64,000 bases of DNA from the NCBI GenBank assembly GCA_903772945.1, contig CAICTM010000013.1:124001-188000 (forward strand). The letters are read 5' to 3'. Shown piece by piece: positions 10,401-23,600 of this stretch; within the stretch, counting starts at the first letter, position 1; each line of letters opens with the position of its first letter. Source of the stretch: Seminavis robusta. Its lineage: Eukaryota > Bacillariophyta > Bacillariophyceae > Naviculales > Naviculaceae. Position numbers and translations under genes: made by a program. A model generated the notes under the pieces. That model did no database searches, had not been told where the DNA came from, and saw nothing but the letters and a program-made list of their open reading frames with translations.

Positions 10401-13400
10401 ATAGCTCGGCCGCAATCGTCGTCACGGTTACTTCCAGAAAAATGCATTGGAGCTGAAGACTGAAACTTGTCTTCAGAGTCCATGGGATCAGGCTGGGAGC
10501 CACTTTCGGCCTCGACCTGGTATTCTGAAGCTGAAGCCGCCTGGCAAGTACTGTCGGGGACGACCACTCCGTGAGGTTCCCTGTCTTGGTCGTCAATGTC
10601 GTTTGGGGCGGCGTTGATTGCAATAGTTGTAGCATGGCCATCGTGCTGCCCGGTGTGACCCACTTCGACACCGGCCTTAGAGACCCGTTTTTCGCTTTGG
10701 CTTGTGGTAGAGTCAACGGATTCCTCTTCGGAATCTTTCGAGGGTACCGGTACTTGTGGTGCATCCGGAACAAACTCATCACCTTCGGAGGTTTCGACAA
10801 TCGCACCTTTATCGCAAGCAAATGCGACTTCAGATGAAAAGGCTTCTTCACAGTCGAAGTATTGAGACGCATACTCATCCCAGTTTCCCAAAACTGTCAC
10901 ATTGGTTGCGTCATAGAATATTCCACTCGTTTCTGAAGCTTCGCTTGCGACTTCAACAGCTTGTTCAGCCGAAGAAGGCGATTGGAAATTTGTAGTCAGA
11001 GGGACAAACGCATCCTTCTTCTCCTCGGCGTTGTTATCACTATCACGATCCAAGAATGCGTCACTCGGATCTTCTTCAAATGTAACTTCGCGCGATTGGC
11101 ATCCAACAGGTTGACTCGCCGTGGCTGTCTCTCCTTTGTCCAAGCTTTCTGGAGCAACGGCTCTCTCTGGGGCTGAACCGAAACTAAGGTCACAAATCGT
11201 TTGACTTTCACCGGCAGAATCTCGCATGTTTGAAGACGAGGTTTCGCGTTCAGAGTCTGTTACCACACTGCTGGCTGATTCTTCGCCACCCAGAATATCC
11301 ATGGCCCTCGCAAGAAGTACGCATGCTTCGTTTCCAACTTCAGATTCCTGTTTGTTAATTTTGGATGTCTGGTTAGCAGCTTCTTGATGATTCGACGTGT
11401 CCAGTATTGTCGTCGTGTCACAGGCAGTTTGCACAGTGTCTGAGTCTTCATCAATCACACGTCCACTAAGGGCGGGTGCTCCTTCAGCCGCATCAGTGGT
11501 CATACCGCGTGCGTCGCTTTCTTCACACGCAAACTTAGCCTGATCAGAAACGATTGAAACCGTTTCTTGGTCGGTCAGCACAGCACAATGTCCCACCGCT
11601 GCAGCGCTTGAAGTGTCAGGCAATGCCTTGATTTTGTCACAAGAAGCATTTCCGTCCCTATTGGAGTCCGCATCTGAGGGCGTCTCCTCTGCCATGGAAT
11701 CCGATTGAGACGATGTTTGACTTGAAGCGGACTGAACACCTTCCGTTTCGGTAGTTTCCTGCGCACTGTGTTCCGGTTCGCCCCCTTGGACATCCGACAA
11801 CTTGCCTTTGATTGATTGCTCCTCAAGTAGTTCACAGTATTCATCAACTTCTTCTTGGGAGCATTGCATGGTCAGCTCTTCCTTTTCCGATGTCCCTTTG
11901 AATTGCCCATCAATGAGTTTTACTTCTGGAGCACAGTTTGACTCATTGTCGCTGTCCCTGGGTAGAACATTGTTGAGCTTCTCCTCGTGAGTGTGGGGGT
12001 GAGCTGAGCTTGGCTCATCTCTCTCGTTCATTGCTGGTGCCGTGTCCGGATACCAACCAGAGATTGGCTCATCTGCCTCCACAAAAGCCTGCATTTCAAG
12101 ACCCGCCTCCATACCATCCACCTGCACATTCCCATCATGGTTGTACTCGTCGATCTCGCCATTCATAACAGGTGAGGATCGGATGAGCACATTTGACGGT
12201 TGCTCTTCATCCAGCTCCACTTGTGCACCATAGTAGGAATCGACATCAGGATGCAGGGATTGGTTGGCTTGGCCTCTGTGCGACTCTACTTCTGAGACAG
12301 TGCTTGTTCCGTCGCTGTCCTCAGCATAGAGGGATTGGCTTGGCCTGCCGTCGCTTGGGAGTATATCAAAATCAGGGCTTGAATCAACCTGTTCATCAGG
12401 AGAGCGTGACTCGATGGGATGCGCTTCATCTGGATGCCTTTGTAGACCCGATGCTGCTTCCTCCGTGTCATCTAGAGGAGCTGGCAAAGCAATGTTATGC
12501 TCTTTGTCTGGCTGTGCTTGCACTTCAGAGTTTGATGCTTCAATTTCATCAGGAGGTTGTGATTTGTTACATTCAACTGGAGCCGGTATATTGATTGCAG
12601 GGCCTTCATCTGATTGAATTGGTAGGCCATAGGTTGATTCCTCCATGATATCAAGAGCTCGCAAAGCGATGGGATTCTCTTCATCTGGTTGCACTTGTTC
12701 CTCACAGCTTGATTCGTCCATGTCATCAGGAGCTTGTGATTCTTTGTCAGGAAGCAGTGACACCATTGGATGCCCTTCAGGTGGCACTTGCAGACCGGAG
12801 CTTGGTTCCCCGATGCCATCAAGAGCCGGCAAATGGATGGGACGCTCTTCGTTTGGTAGCACTTCGTCTGGTTCCATGTTTTGACTAGATATTGATTCCT
12901 CAGTGCCATCCGGGGCTAGTGTTGTTTTGCCACATTCTCGAGGAGCCATTATGCTGATTGCACACCCTTCATCTGGGGCAAAGAGTGCACCAGAGCTTAG
13001 TTCATCCATGATATTAAAAGCTTGTGATTCTTCATCAGGAGATGGTGCTTTGACTAGATGCTCTTCGCCTGATTGCACTTGGAAAATAGAATTCGATTCA
13101 ACACTGTCACCAGGATCTGGTGATTCTTCGTCGGAAGCAAGTGAAGCGATGAGATGCTCTTGACTTGGTTGCAATGGTACACCAGAGCTTGATTCCTTAA
13201 TGTCACCCTGAGCTGGTGATTCAACCTGAAATCCTTCATCCAGTTGCTCTTCTTGATGAGAGCTTGATTCATCATCGCCATCAGGAGGTTGCCCTTCTTG
13301 ATGAGAGCTTGATGTGTCTTTCTCCTCAGGAGTTTGAAGTTCAACAGGATGCGGTTGCTCTTCTTGATGAGAGCTTGATGCATCTTTCTCCTCAGGAGTT

Positions 13401-16400
13401 TGATCTTCAACAGGATGATGTTGCTCTTCTTGATTAGAGCTTGATGCATCTTGCTCCTCAAGAGTTTGAACTTCAACAGGATGCTGTTGCTCTTCTTGAT
13501 GAGAGCTTGATTCCTCCTTATCCTCAGGAGTTTGAACTTCAACAGGATGATGTTGCTCTTCTTGATGAGAGCTTGATTCCTTCTTATCCTCAGGAGTTTG
13601 AACTTCAACAGGATACGGTTGCTCTTCTTGATGAGAGCTTGATTCCTCATCACCATCAGGAGTTTGAACTTCAACAGGATGCGGTTGCTCTTCTTGATGA
13701 GAGCTTGATTCCTCCTTATCCTCGGGAGTTTGAACTTCAACAGGATGCTCTTCACCTGGTTGCATACCGGTTCCTGCTAGATAGAGACAGCTAGAGACAC
13801 TTGGATTAGACTTCTCATCAAGAGGCAGGGATAGGATGGAACCGCATTCAATCAGTTCTGTTTCCATTTCAGGACCCATTCGATCATTCTCGATGGGGCA
13901 TGGGTGTTGCGTATGCAGGTCGGAGTATTTGTCATGTTGTTTATCATGTGATGAGGTTGACACATCACTCTCTTTGGGAAGTGCAGGCTGTTCAGGCTGA
14001 TCTCGCAATTGTAGATCAATGGATTGTAGTGGTCCGAGCTCGTTCTGCGTCGAATCGTCTCTATCGGGAAGTATATTCAGAGCCGGTGATTCGGGTGAAG
14101 CTTCACTGGGCTGAACGTCAGGTTCGTCTGTTGAGGAGGCTGCACCCGGGCAACTTGGCTGTACAGAGCTGATAGAATCATTAGAGGCGGCGTCCTGGAT
14201 TTGGTTGTTCCCAACAACTGAAGCCACAAGCTCCGGTAAGGAGAGCAACTCGGCCAATTCCATGATGCCGCTCTCACTTCCGGGGGAAGGCGATGCCATT
14301 GGTTTGATATGCATGTTGTCGTTGACTCTAGTGCCCTCTACTGGGGCGCAACCATTACCTCCCAGTGCCGGCACCACGCGGTGTATTTGCGATCCGACAT
14401 CAATCACAATGGTAGTTGGCACGCTGCGATGTTGACTTCCTGCAACACTCAATGCACCGACACTTTGGCCCGATCTGTCATTGAGAAGACCTGTTGCTGT
14501 CGCAGTCAAGTTTGCTGGCACAATCTTGTCCAAAATGTCTTCAAGAACTTCGTCCCATTCACGCGCTTCTTTGGCTTCGTGCTCCCGTGACGTTGAGTGT
14601 AGCAATTTTGCAGCAGCGCGCCCCGAATTATCGTCCGAGTCACTTGCATCGAATGGACCAAAGAACTCATCCAAAATCTTTTCCCGTTCAGGTACATGAT
14701 CGTCAGAAAAATTCGAAAAAAGGGCAACCCCAAATTCTTGCTCGACACTGACTCCATCCTCCGAAGAGGTTTCGCAAGGTACCACGCTATTGTTGTTTTC
14801 AAATATTGAAGTATCACGATGCGGCTCAGGGGGCATCTCCAAGTCAACAGACAAGATCTCCTTTGCCAAACCATCTGATCCCATCGAACCCCCTGCGTTC
14901 AGGAATGCCGGTAGGGACGGTTGCGTGGCTTTATCAACAATTCCCTTTGGCGCAGCCGGACTTCCGCTGTCTGGAGACATGATATGACTACTGGTTTTAT
15001 TCGGCCCATTTTCCTCCTGGCATCTATCATATCGAGACGTTTCGAAACCAGAGTCAACGTGCCTCTTTTCCTTTCGAACTGGGGATAGTTGTTTGGCTTT
15101 GTGTGTCGTTTCTTTTTCATCGTTCAATGCTTGCGTTTGGACCATGGTGCTTTCGACCGGGACGCGCTGGCTTTTATCAGCGTTGGGCACAGTCTGCTTT
15201 CTAACCTTGCCATCTTCCGATGCGTCGCGAGATTGACCGATGGTCGTGCTGGTGTCGTCGCCGGGTATGCTGTGCTTCGCTTCCTTCTGGTATGCTGCAA
15301 TCATTTCTTGAACGATTCCTCGGACTGGTTTTGTCCGATTTCCATTGATCGGGAGCAAAACCTGTTTGCCAACTTCGAGTTGACTGTCTTCCCGTCGACT
15401 TCTGATATAGGCTTCATCACCAGCGGAAGCCACCCTGTCGTCAGCTGGAATGGATCCAACGTTCTTTTGCGATGACTGGTTTTTAGGCAACATCTCCGTA
15501 GAAGATTCAACAGGCATGTCTTCCATTGCGGGAAACCGCCCATTGTCACCATTGGGGGACAACTCCATCAGAGATGTGGCCTCGCTGTCCGCAACGTTAC
15601 GCTCAGAGCATGGCATGCTGCTTTCTTGATGCTTCCCGCCAACATCTTCATCAACGCCAACCTCTGGGGGGTCCTCTTCCATCAAACTAGAGCCATTTAA
15701 CCGAGAAGGAGACGTCGAATGTGGACTGACACCCGTAGTTTGACCGAATAATACTTGCCTACTGCCTGCCGAGGGGGAGTCAAAGTTGTTCATCAGAACA
15801 GCTCGGTTGGACCCAACGGGCAAGAAATCCAGCTTCTTCTTGGTCGAAGACTTCGCATGACCTCGAATGCCCCCACCTCGTTGGGTGCCCCCACCTGTGT
15901 ACGTTCTTTCGTTCGTGCCGGTGAGCCCGCCTTGGTAGTAACTCTTTCGCGTATTTCCTGTTGGTGTCGCCGAAGATGGTGATGATTGGAAGATAGAAGT
16001 ATCGTTGTTTAAGCTAAAGAGTCTTCTATCTGGTTTTGACACTCTGTGGCTTCGACTGGGAAACGCAGGGGACGACGAGTGGAAGCCACGCATCGTCTCC
16101 AATTCCATTTTGTTGTCAACGTGCTTGCTTCCAAGTTGCGACGATCCGTCTCCACGAGGAATCGGGACGGATTGGGGTGTTGACAGGCTCGTGCAGCCGA
16201 GCATTGCACCTTCTCTTGCGGGCGATGATGGCTCCACCTTCTTTCGCTCAAATAAGTCTCTCAACTTTGCCACTGGGGAATACCCTGTTGGCTCCACTGG
16301 TGGTGCCGAAACAGTAGCTCCTGTCTCTCCGATGTCAGCTTGTTCGGCACACCAATTCTGACCCGTCTCGGTGTTGGGATGGCTGTCCGTACAGGCGTCG

Positions 16401-19400
16401 CCTCCGGCAGCCTTTTCGAGGACGTCGTAGTTACATTGGACTTGCTCTGGAAGCTGTGCCCTGCTTTGTCTCGCGGTCGCAACCTCCGTCTCCAAGTTCT
16501 CATGTTCCGTTGGGTTCATTCTTTGCTTTGCTTTAAGAAAGCTTATGAAGCTCGCGCCATCAACTGGAGGCGAGGAAGTTCCCAATCCCGTGATCGGTCC
16601 CACGGAAGAATTGGCCCCTTGGGGCTCAGTCGATTGAATCCTGCGATATTGCGCGTCACGCAGCATTCGACGCTGGCTCCGACGGTGTCGTCGCTCTCCC
16701 CAGCTGGAGCCTTGTGGTGCCGTATGTCCCACTACAGCATAAGACGTATCAATAGTAATAGCATCAGCATTTTGACCAACCGTGGCGTCGGTGCTGCGAA
16801 CACTCGCACTGTAACCGGCCGTTGTGGCAGCATCAGTGGCGTTTGCATCATCCACAGTCATTACAGCGACCATACTGTCCTCACGAGCGTCTGCGATTCC
16901 ATCATCCTCCTCCACAATGGCGTTTCCAGTAGCGTCAGTGGCGTAGCCGTCGGCCGTAATCGAATCCATCACGGAAATGTTGGGCTGAGGAATTGCCACT
17001 GCAGCGTCAGTGCCATAGCCGTCAATTGTCATCGAATCCATCACGGCGACGTTGGGCTGCGCAATTGGCACCGTAGCGTCAGTGGCGTAGCCGTCTGCTG
17101 TCATCGAATCCATCAAGAAAACATTGGGCTGAGGAATTCGTACGGTGGCTGAAACGGAACTATCCGTGGAATCCGCATCCATCAAGGCATGGGACACATG
17201 ATGGGAAATGCGGTCTCTTTCGGATAGATTGGTATTAGCAACCGATGCTGTGTCGCCTCTGGTAGTAGCATCCAAGTCATCAGCAGCGGATGTTTCATCG
17301 TCAGTGACCACTTGGGCAACTGCAGCTTCATCTACCAAAGAACCCATTTTCATCTTTCCACCACAATTCCGGGGTTCGACGTTGTCTCCGGAGAGCTTCC
17401 CTTCTGCGTGTTCACTGACCTCCGCGGCAACTGGTTTTCTGGCAGCTTTGGCCGCTTCGACGTATCTGTTCCTCGTAGAGCCCGGTTTCAAATCCAGAAT
17501 GGAAGATGTCACTCTGTGGTTTCTGCTCAAAGGGGGTTTGTCGTCACAAGCCGTGGCCGGGTCACGATTGGTGTCAGTCTCGCTGGTCATGACATTGCTT
17601 GCATCGTTGTCCTTGATGCCTTCCCACAATCTCATGTAGGTTCCAGCTGTAGATTGGTCGTCATCAGATGGGTGTCCAGAGAGTTGCTGCACGGCATGGT
17701 TTCCCTCCGTGCGCTTGGCTCCAATGCTTAGTTCCACCTTTTCATCTCCGTGCTCATCAACGAAAGCGGTGTAGCCGACAACATTGTCGCGTTTTTCCGT
17801 GTCCATACTGTTGGTACCTTGACTGCGTGACGCTTCTGTTTCAGATGCGGCATCGTGAATTGATTCAGTGCGGTCTGGGTCTCTTTCCTCTGTCACAGCA
17901 GCCGGCGTGTTGCGTTCTTGAATGACAGGGTCCACTTTTGCAGGCCCGCCTTCAAAGTCATCTGACTGGATCGAATCTACTTCAATGGATTGTTCCACAT
18001 CCATGATCCGTGAATCCTTATCGTCGTCCCAGCCAAAACTAGAAGTCACATCCGTCGGCTTTGGAATCGTATGGGTCAAAAAGATAACACCATCCGTGTT
18101 GTTGTCGTTGTTGCGGTAATGATCCCCTTGAGCAGGTGAAAAGCTGTGTCGTTCTTCTTCATCCTTTTGCATGGCTGCAATGCTCTGAATCAATTCTTCT
18201 GCCTGTCGTTCCAGCTCTCGTTCGTGCTGCTCGAGTGCAAATTCCAATGCTTCCGACGTGACGACTCCTTTGGGCAACGGTTCTTGTTGTGCCATGAGAT
18301 CTTGCGAGTAACGTTTGGTGTCATCGTCGTGTGCTACTTGTTCCTCAGCCGGCTGCTGACTCTTTGGTTGTTGCGACTCATCATCGGGCCACACATCTGC
18401 TGCTGCTGCTGCGTCACTTTGACGAAACTCCTCTGTGGCCAATCCTACAATGGAAATGCCCTTGTCTTCGGTGGCTTTAGGGTCCGTCGACAATGGTGGG
18501 TCTGCCTCATGGTAGTCGTGTAGTACAATGTTTTCTGGTGGCCTAATGAGATGAATGCGTGGAGTTTCGGCAAAGAGCGCTTTTCGAAGAGGAGAATTTG
18601 GAGGATGATTGTTGGTGCTTCGGCTCATGCTGCTAAGGGCAGACCCTCCTTCGCCACTGGACTGAGATTCAACGTCTTGTACATCCTCGACATGATGACG
18701 GAAACTGAAAGCACTCGGCATCTGTGGATTGTTTCTGTTGGTGTTGATATTATCTGGCGGTTGTGGATTGTAGCTCTGCTTATTGCAACTGGTACTAATA
18801 GTGTCATTGCCTTCCGTGTCTGTGTTATGAGGACTGTAGTGGTAGGGATGTTGGAGGAAGTTTGGAAAGCGGTTCTCACTAGTCTCATTTTCAGGAGTAT
18901 CCGGTTCGGCTATATCACAATGCGCGATTGTTTCTGGCGATGGAGAAAGGATGGCTGTGGGCGGCGTAAAGATGCCAGGTGCACCGCCCGCGGGTGTTAC
19001 GGGCTTGGTGTCAGTTCCCTTTGGATGATTTCTTGACGATGCTGCTTGTTTGCTGCTACCGCCACCCACTACCTTTTTGGCCAACTTTTTGAGTGTTTTG
19101 ACAAAGGTTCGTGGTTTCTTGGGTTTTGTACCAGTACCAGTACCAGTACCGGTACTTTTGTTGGCAGGAGTAATAGTGATAGTGCCACTGGTGCGGGTAA
19201 GGCGAGTTGGGTTGTTCATGGACAATTCAAAAATGGGATCCGGTTCTACCTGTGGCTTGTCGGGAGACTCCAGGTCGTTGTACTGCTGTTGAGTCGAGCA
19301 TAGAAGTCCGTTATCATCAGTGAGATAAAAGCAACATCCAAATAATGACAGACAACGAAGCTTGACTTACCCTTGCCGAATTGGTCTTCCTCTGTCCTGC

Positions 19401-19808
19401 AATACCTGCCAGACCATTTTGGAAGCGCCTCGCTCTTCCACCAGATTGTTTTCTCTTGGAAGAAGCCGCGATATCAAAAGAAGGAGGGCTGTCGCCTTTT
19501 TCAGAGGGAGAAACACAGGCCAGCAACGGTTGTTTGGAAGGTGTTGTGACAACGGTAGCATTATGCTGGCCTCTTCGAAATTTGCTTCTACTCAGCAAAT
19601 GTCTCGTTGGGGACGATGCCGAAGAGTTTATTGGTGAATACGGACTCGCGAATACTGTTGGATCTGGTGGTGGAGAACTTGTTGTTGTTCCGGTCTTGGT
19701 GGGCGTCCGATAGGGCCGCTGCAAATTGCTGGGAGCTCTGTATGGTTGTTGATGCTCTTTCTTGACTTCATGGTGTCGATGACGGGTGGGTGGCGTGTAG
19801 GAGTGCAT
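7475..19808 (-). CDS. Giant intrinsically disordered acidic protein, about 4,082 residues
   Basis: Exon 1 runs from the ATG at 19808 to 19371 (146 codons, basic, Pro/Ser/Thr-rich, RPYRTPTKTGTTTSS). An 85-nt intron with GTAAGT donor and tandem CAGCAG acceptor joins in phase 0 to exon 2, 19285-7475, an uninterrupted frame of 3,936 codons. The joined frame is open across the junction (QYNDLESPDKPQ). Composition is rich in Ser, Glu, Asp, Gln and Pro almost throughout, without membrane spans. Ordered hints are a Lys-rich patch (KTLKKLAKKVV) near residue 210, a coiled coil (LEQHERELERQAEELIQ) near residue 490, three 24-residue repeats near 865, seven 22-residue repeats near 1990-2150, and a basic then globular C terminus (KPKKGKKGNKKGRIF, ERTSKDRYDFWNKP). 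I recognise no domain family. It could be a scaffold, matrix or silica-associated protein; none of these is shown. Confidence 0.8.
13240..13747 (-). repeat. 66-bp tandem repeat inside the giant gene (22-residue units)
   Basis: Seven full units and one partial unit of 66 bp in the coding strand encode HPVEVQTPEDKEESSSHQEE with small variations (EDKE/DGDE/EEKD). The frame is kept in every copy. The DNA identity between neighbours is high, so unequal exchange has probably been recent compared with the rest of the gene. The other reading frames of the array are also open for over 200 codons, which is a by-product of the repeat and not a second gene. Confidence 0.9.
16922..17137 (-). repeat. 72-bp tandem repeat inside the giant gene (24-residue units)
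   Basis: Three 24-residue units of the type IPQPNVFLMDSMTADGYATD lie in a row, separated from the 66-bp array by about 3 kb. They share no sequence with that array, so the gene has gained internal repeats at least twice. The Met-Asp-Ser/Asp-Gly-Tyr spacing is regular and could be a short linear binding motif presented three times. Confidence 0.85.
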
Positions 19809-20686
19809 CAGCAAGTTAGTACAGTTGGCCTCAAAGTAATAGAGCAACTAGCTAAAGCTAGCTACCGTAGCAAGTAATAGTACTGTACTGCAGGAGGAAG
19901 AAGACTGGAGGAGAGGAGAAGCAAGTGAAGTGTCAAAGACGAGAGTGAGCAAAATCTTTCTTCCAATGCTCTGGATTTGATTTTTCTATGTTGGGGGGAA
20001 GACGCTAAGCATTTTGAAACCTCGTCCAGCGCGTGACAAGGCACGAGGCGACAATGGGACGGCCACAAAAATCGTTCACCAGTATCTACATGTACGGTAC
20101 TGGGTGTGGTGGTAGCTAGAGGACTCGACTCTCTAGTAGCTAGCCAGCGAGTAATAGTTGATGTTTCATTAGCTTTAGACGGAGGGAGTAGCTAGCTAGC
20201 TACCGTATCTAGCTGCAGTAGCTACCGTACCTGGCTGAGAATGATGGCTGAATGTTGGCCTATCATACCAATACCGGTACGGATGCAGGCAAGGTTCCAT
20301 TGGATCATGCGGTACGTGGGACCAATGCATGGTGCTATTAATACCGGTACATGTAGCTTGATATGTTGGCAACCTCGGAGGCAGAGATTATGGGAGGTAC
20401 GTGTACTGTTGCTAACTGGCTGCAACGACAAGCCAACTTTGTCTTATGATACATATTATGCATACCGGCCCAGGCAAGATCGTGGCAGAATCCTTCTGAT
20501 TCTAAAACGTACATTATGCTTACTACCTAGCTACCATAGCATTCCAATTCGAGCATTCTCCCAAAACGTTGAAGATCCGCTAAGCTAGCTACTAGCTAGG
20601 TCATGAAAGAAGTTTGAAACAAATGAACCGTTAAAGGATCACATCCCATCCATCCAAAGAAAAAGCTACATACACACAAGAGCAAC
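19809..20686. other. Intergenic region between the two disordered-protein genes
   Basis: About 880 bp upstream of the giant gene and downstream of its neighbour. No gene is visible. It is rich in CTAGCTAG and TAGCTACCGTA words (20098-20235) and contains TACCGGTA at 20272 and 20342. The promoter of the giant gene must lie here or in its 5' part; I see no clear TATA box. Confidence 0.6.
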
Positions 20687-23600
20687 TCATATTTCAGCCA
20701 TCACAGATGTGGGACTCTGCTGTGACAGTTTCTTCTTCTTCCCGCTGTCAGAGTTTTTTCGGCGGCGAAAGAAGAACCGACCATGGCGCTTGGAAGACGA
20801 AGAGGAAGTGTCGTTGGCATCTGCAAATGGAGGTAGGGTACCACTTTGATGTCGGTGTCGATATTCAGCTGCCGCAATAGATGCCTTTGCCGCTGCTTGG
20901 CCATAGATGGATTCGTCGGTAGAGGAATTCATCACCGGATCCCAGTCTGCCGCGTCCAGAATAACTCTACCGCCTTCGGAATCTTCGCGGGAAGACTCCA
21001 AGGCCTTAGGACAGGGCAAGCTCTCCACGTTCCCGTTGGCGTCGGCAATCATGGAGATTTCGGCCAAAGTATTCTTGAGGGACAAGGGGATTTCATGTTC
21101 GGTACTGCCAATCATGATCTTTAGCTCCACGTCTTCATTTTCAGCTTCCTGCCGTGCGGCCTCTGCAAACAAATCTAAGCTCGGGGTGTGAATGCATGAG
21201 GTGATAGTGGATGCTGGAGCAGCGGTGCTCTGACTCCGCGCAGAGACGGAAGGTTGGCTTTGGCTTGCGATGCTTCCCCGGCTGCGGCTTCGCTCCAGTT
21301 CCTTCACGATGCTCATTACCACGCTCTCAGCCACACTCTCGACCTCAGGGGTGGTATCCATCGGGCTACTGTTTGACTTGTTCTTGACTTCTAAGGCTTC
21401 AATCATAGCATCAAGGGCTTCGACTTCTTCCTCCAGCTGACATTCAACCTCCAAATGCACTACTTGGTTTTGTTGTGAAGACATGGACCGATTTACTGCT
21501 GCGGCGTGGTTGTTTGGGGTCTCAGCAACAGGTTTTTCACTGTTCAAAGATGGAAGTTTGTCACTGTTCAAAGATGGAAGTTTGTCTGACGTAGACATGA
21601 GGCTCGGTGGGGTAGTAATCACGGTTGATGTTGCCATCATGCTGGGTGCTCTGCTGGCGTCGCAAGATTCTCTTGTTGGAGTTGCGTTCACGTTTTCATC
21701 GTCCTCCCGCTTCACAGCAGTTTCTAGTTGCTCCGTCGCAGAATTGTTGCTTTCTGCTTGTCCCGTAGCATAACTGGCCGTGGTCTCTTTTTTTGTCGAG
21801 AGAGGAGACGAGAATCGCAACAACGAGTTCAGATTCCAAGATTTCCATGATTCTTCGAAATCACTCATTCTTTCGTTAACGTGGCTGCGGAAACCGCTCC
21901 ATCCAGCTTCCAGAGCAACGAGTCGTTCATTGAGAGCCTCTTTGGCCGCCGGGTCAGGTGGTCCAGTGCAACCTCCAGTAACTATGTTTAGAATTTCATC
22001 TGGCACGATGGAACCAGCTTCTGTGGCATCATCGTCGTTACCGGTTGCAGCACTAAACGCTGTAGCACCAGATGAAGGGGCGGTTCTGCTCCGGGTCCAT
22101 GTGCTGCCAACACTTGAGGCAACACATGAGTTCTCATCGGGGATGCAGTTCAGGTTTGTTTCTTGAGGACACTGTGCTTGGTCCCAAAACGAATTGATCG
22201 CGTCTGAACGATACATTAGTCTTGGACCGTGGGCAGGAAGGGATTGACAGCGACTGTGACCGCTCATTGTGCTGGCTCCGCCGTCCCCTATTGGCGCACT
22301 GTGCACACTTTGGCCTGTGGGGCTCAGAATGGAGTTCTCAAACTCACCGTCTTGGGAGTACAAATAACAGAGCTTGGAATGATCTTCGGCGTCAGCTGCG
22401 CCTTTGCACTCTAGGATGTTGCTGTTAGTTTCGTTGGTGGGCGTGGTGTCCGCGTTGGCATTGAGAGCAGGTTGGTCAACAATCACATCTTCCTCGTCCG
22501 CTTCATTATCCATCAGTGATGTCGTGGACATTGCCTCACTGAAAACACTTGATTTAGATTGTGATTCTTGATTGCATCGTCCTGATTCGGCGTCCCCAAC
22601 ATCCATCAAGAACTGTGCATAAGGGCTGTTAGAAGCAATCGGATCCAGAGTTTGCATACGGACATTCGTTACTTGTGCTGTAGACTTGGATGCCTGCGAA
22701 CAAGCAGCTGACGACCGTCGTAGAGAGGAGTAGCTAATAGCGCTGGTATTGCTGACAACCCTATGCCTGTTTCGAACGGCAATCGACGTGGTCGATGCAA
22801 TAGTGGAAGACCCAAAGGAAGTGTCTGTGGTCATGGGTAGCGACAGAGGCGGGTCCTGATCGTGATGTTCCGCCATCAGCCTGTCATCTTCACGTTTAGC
22901 AGCTTCCAGCCGCTCGAGGAGTTTGATAGGAAGATCACTGGTGGTGCTCGTTCCTGGGGGATCGTCATTGGCGCCGTCGTCGTCGTTGGTGGCGAAAGAG
23001 TCATCAGGGCGTTGTACACTTTGAACAGAAGGCTCGTCGCTCTCCTTGAAACCAACCTGCGGGGGATCTTGACCTTGTTTGTGCTCTATAGCTTCAATGT
23101 ATGCCTCCATGAACGCTTTTCTGGGTGCTTTAGGCGGTAGGGTGGGAGGCGGTTTCAACGGCGCTATCTTTTTGCTGCTTGCGCTGTTAGTACTGGCATT
23201 CAGGTTTGCACTGTTGTTGGAGGTGGACACGTTGCTGGCATTTAGGTCCCTTTGGGTATTGGAAATGACATAACCAGGATATGCATCAGAGGATTGTCTT
23301 GTGGGAATTTTGTTTGCAACTTGATCTAGTCGGTCCAAGAGCCGTTCTTTGACCAAGTCAGTAATGCTGGAGTCTGCATCATCTGCTGGGGGGGAGAATG
23401 CCGAGGGTTTACGGACCACCTCGCAAGCCGTGCGCATTGTGGATGAATCATCCTCTTTCTCGTACGAAAACAAGGCTTTGGTGCCGCGGAGACTGCTTTG
23501 GAGGCTCTGGTGCTGTTGGTCTAAAGACCCCATACTGGCACTGTAGTTCAAGGTCGACGAAGTCTTCTCTGACACACCTGAACCAACCGTCGACAAATTG

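Noticed and set aside
13054-13755. Second long open frame (233 codons) on the same strand as the giant gene
   Set aside because: It is the +1 frame of the 66-bp tandem array; repeats whose length is divisible by three keep all frames open. Composition (Ile/Lys/Leu monotone) shows no protein character.
13216-13794. Plus-strand frames with repeated ALLDESLI and EFELQQD
   Set aside because: Antisense reading of the same 66-bp array; no start context and no homologue.
16340-17152. 270-codon plus-strand frame with repeated His/Arg/Val motifs
   Set aside because: Antisense of the giant gene across its 72-bp repeats; the sense strand has far better protein-like continuity.
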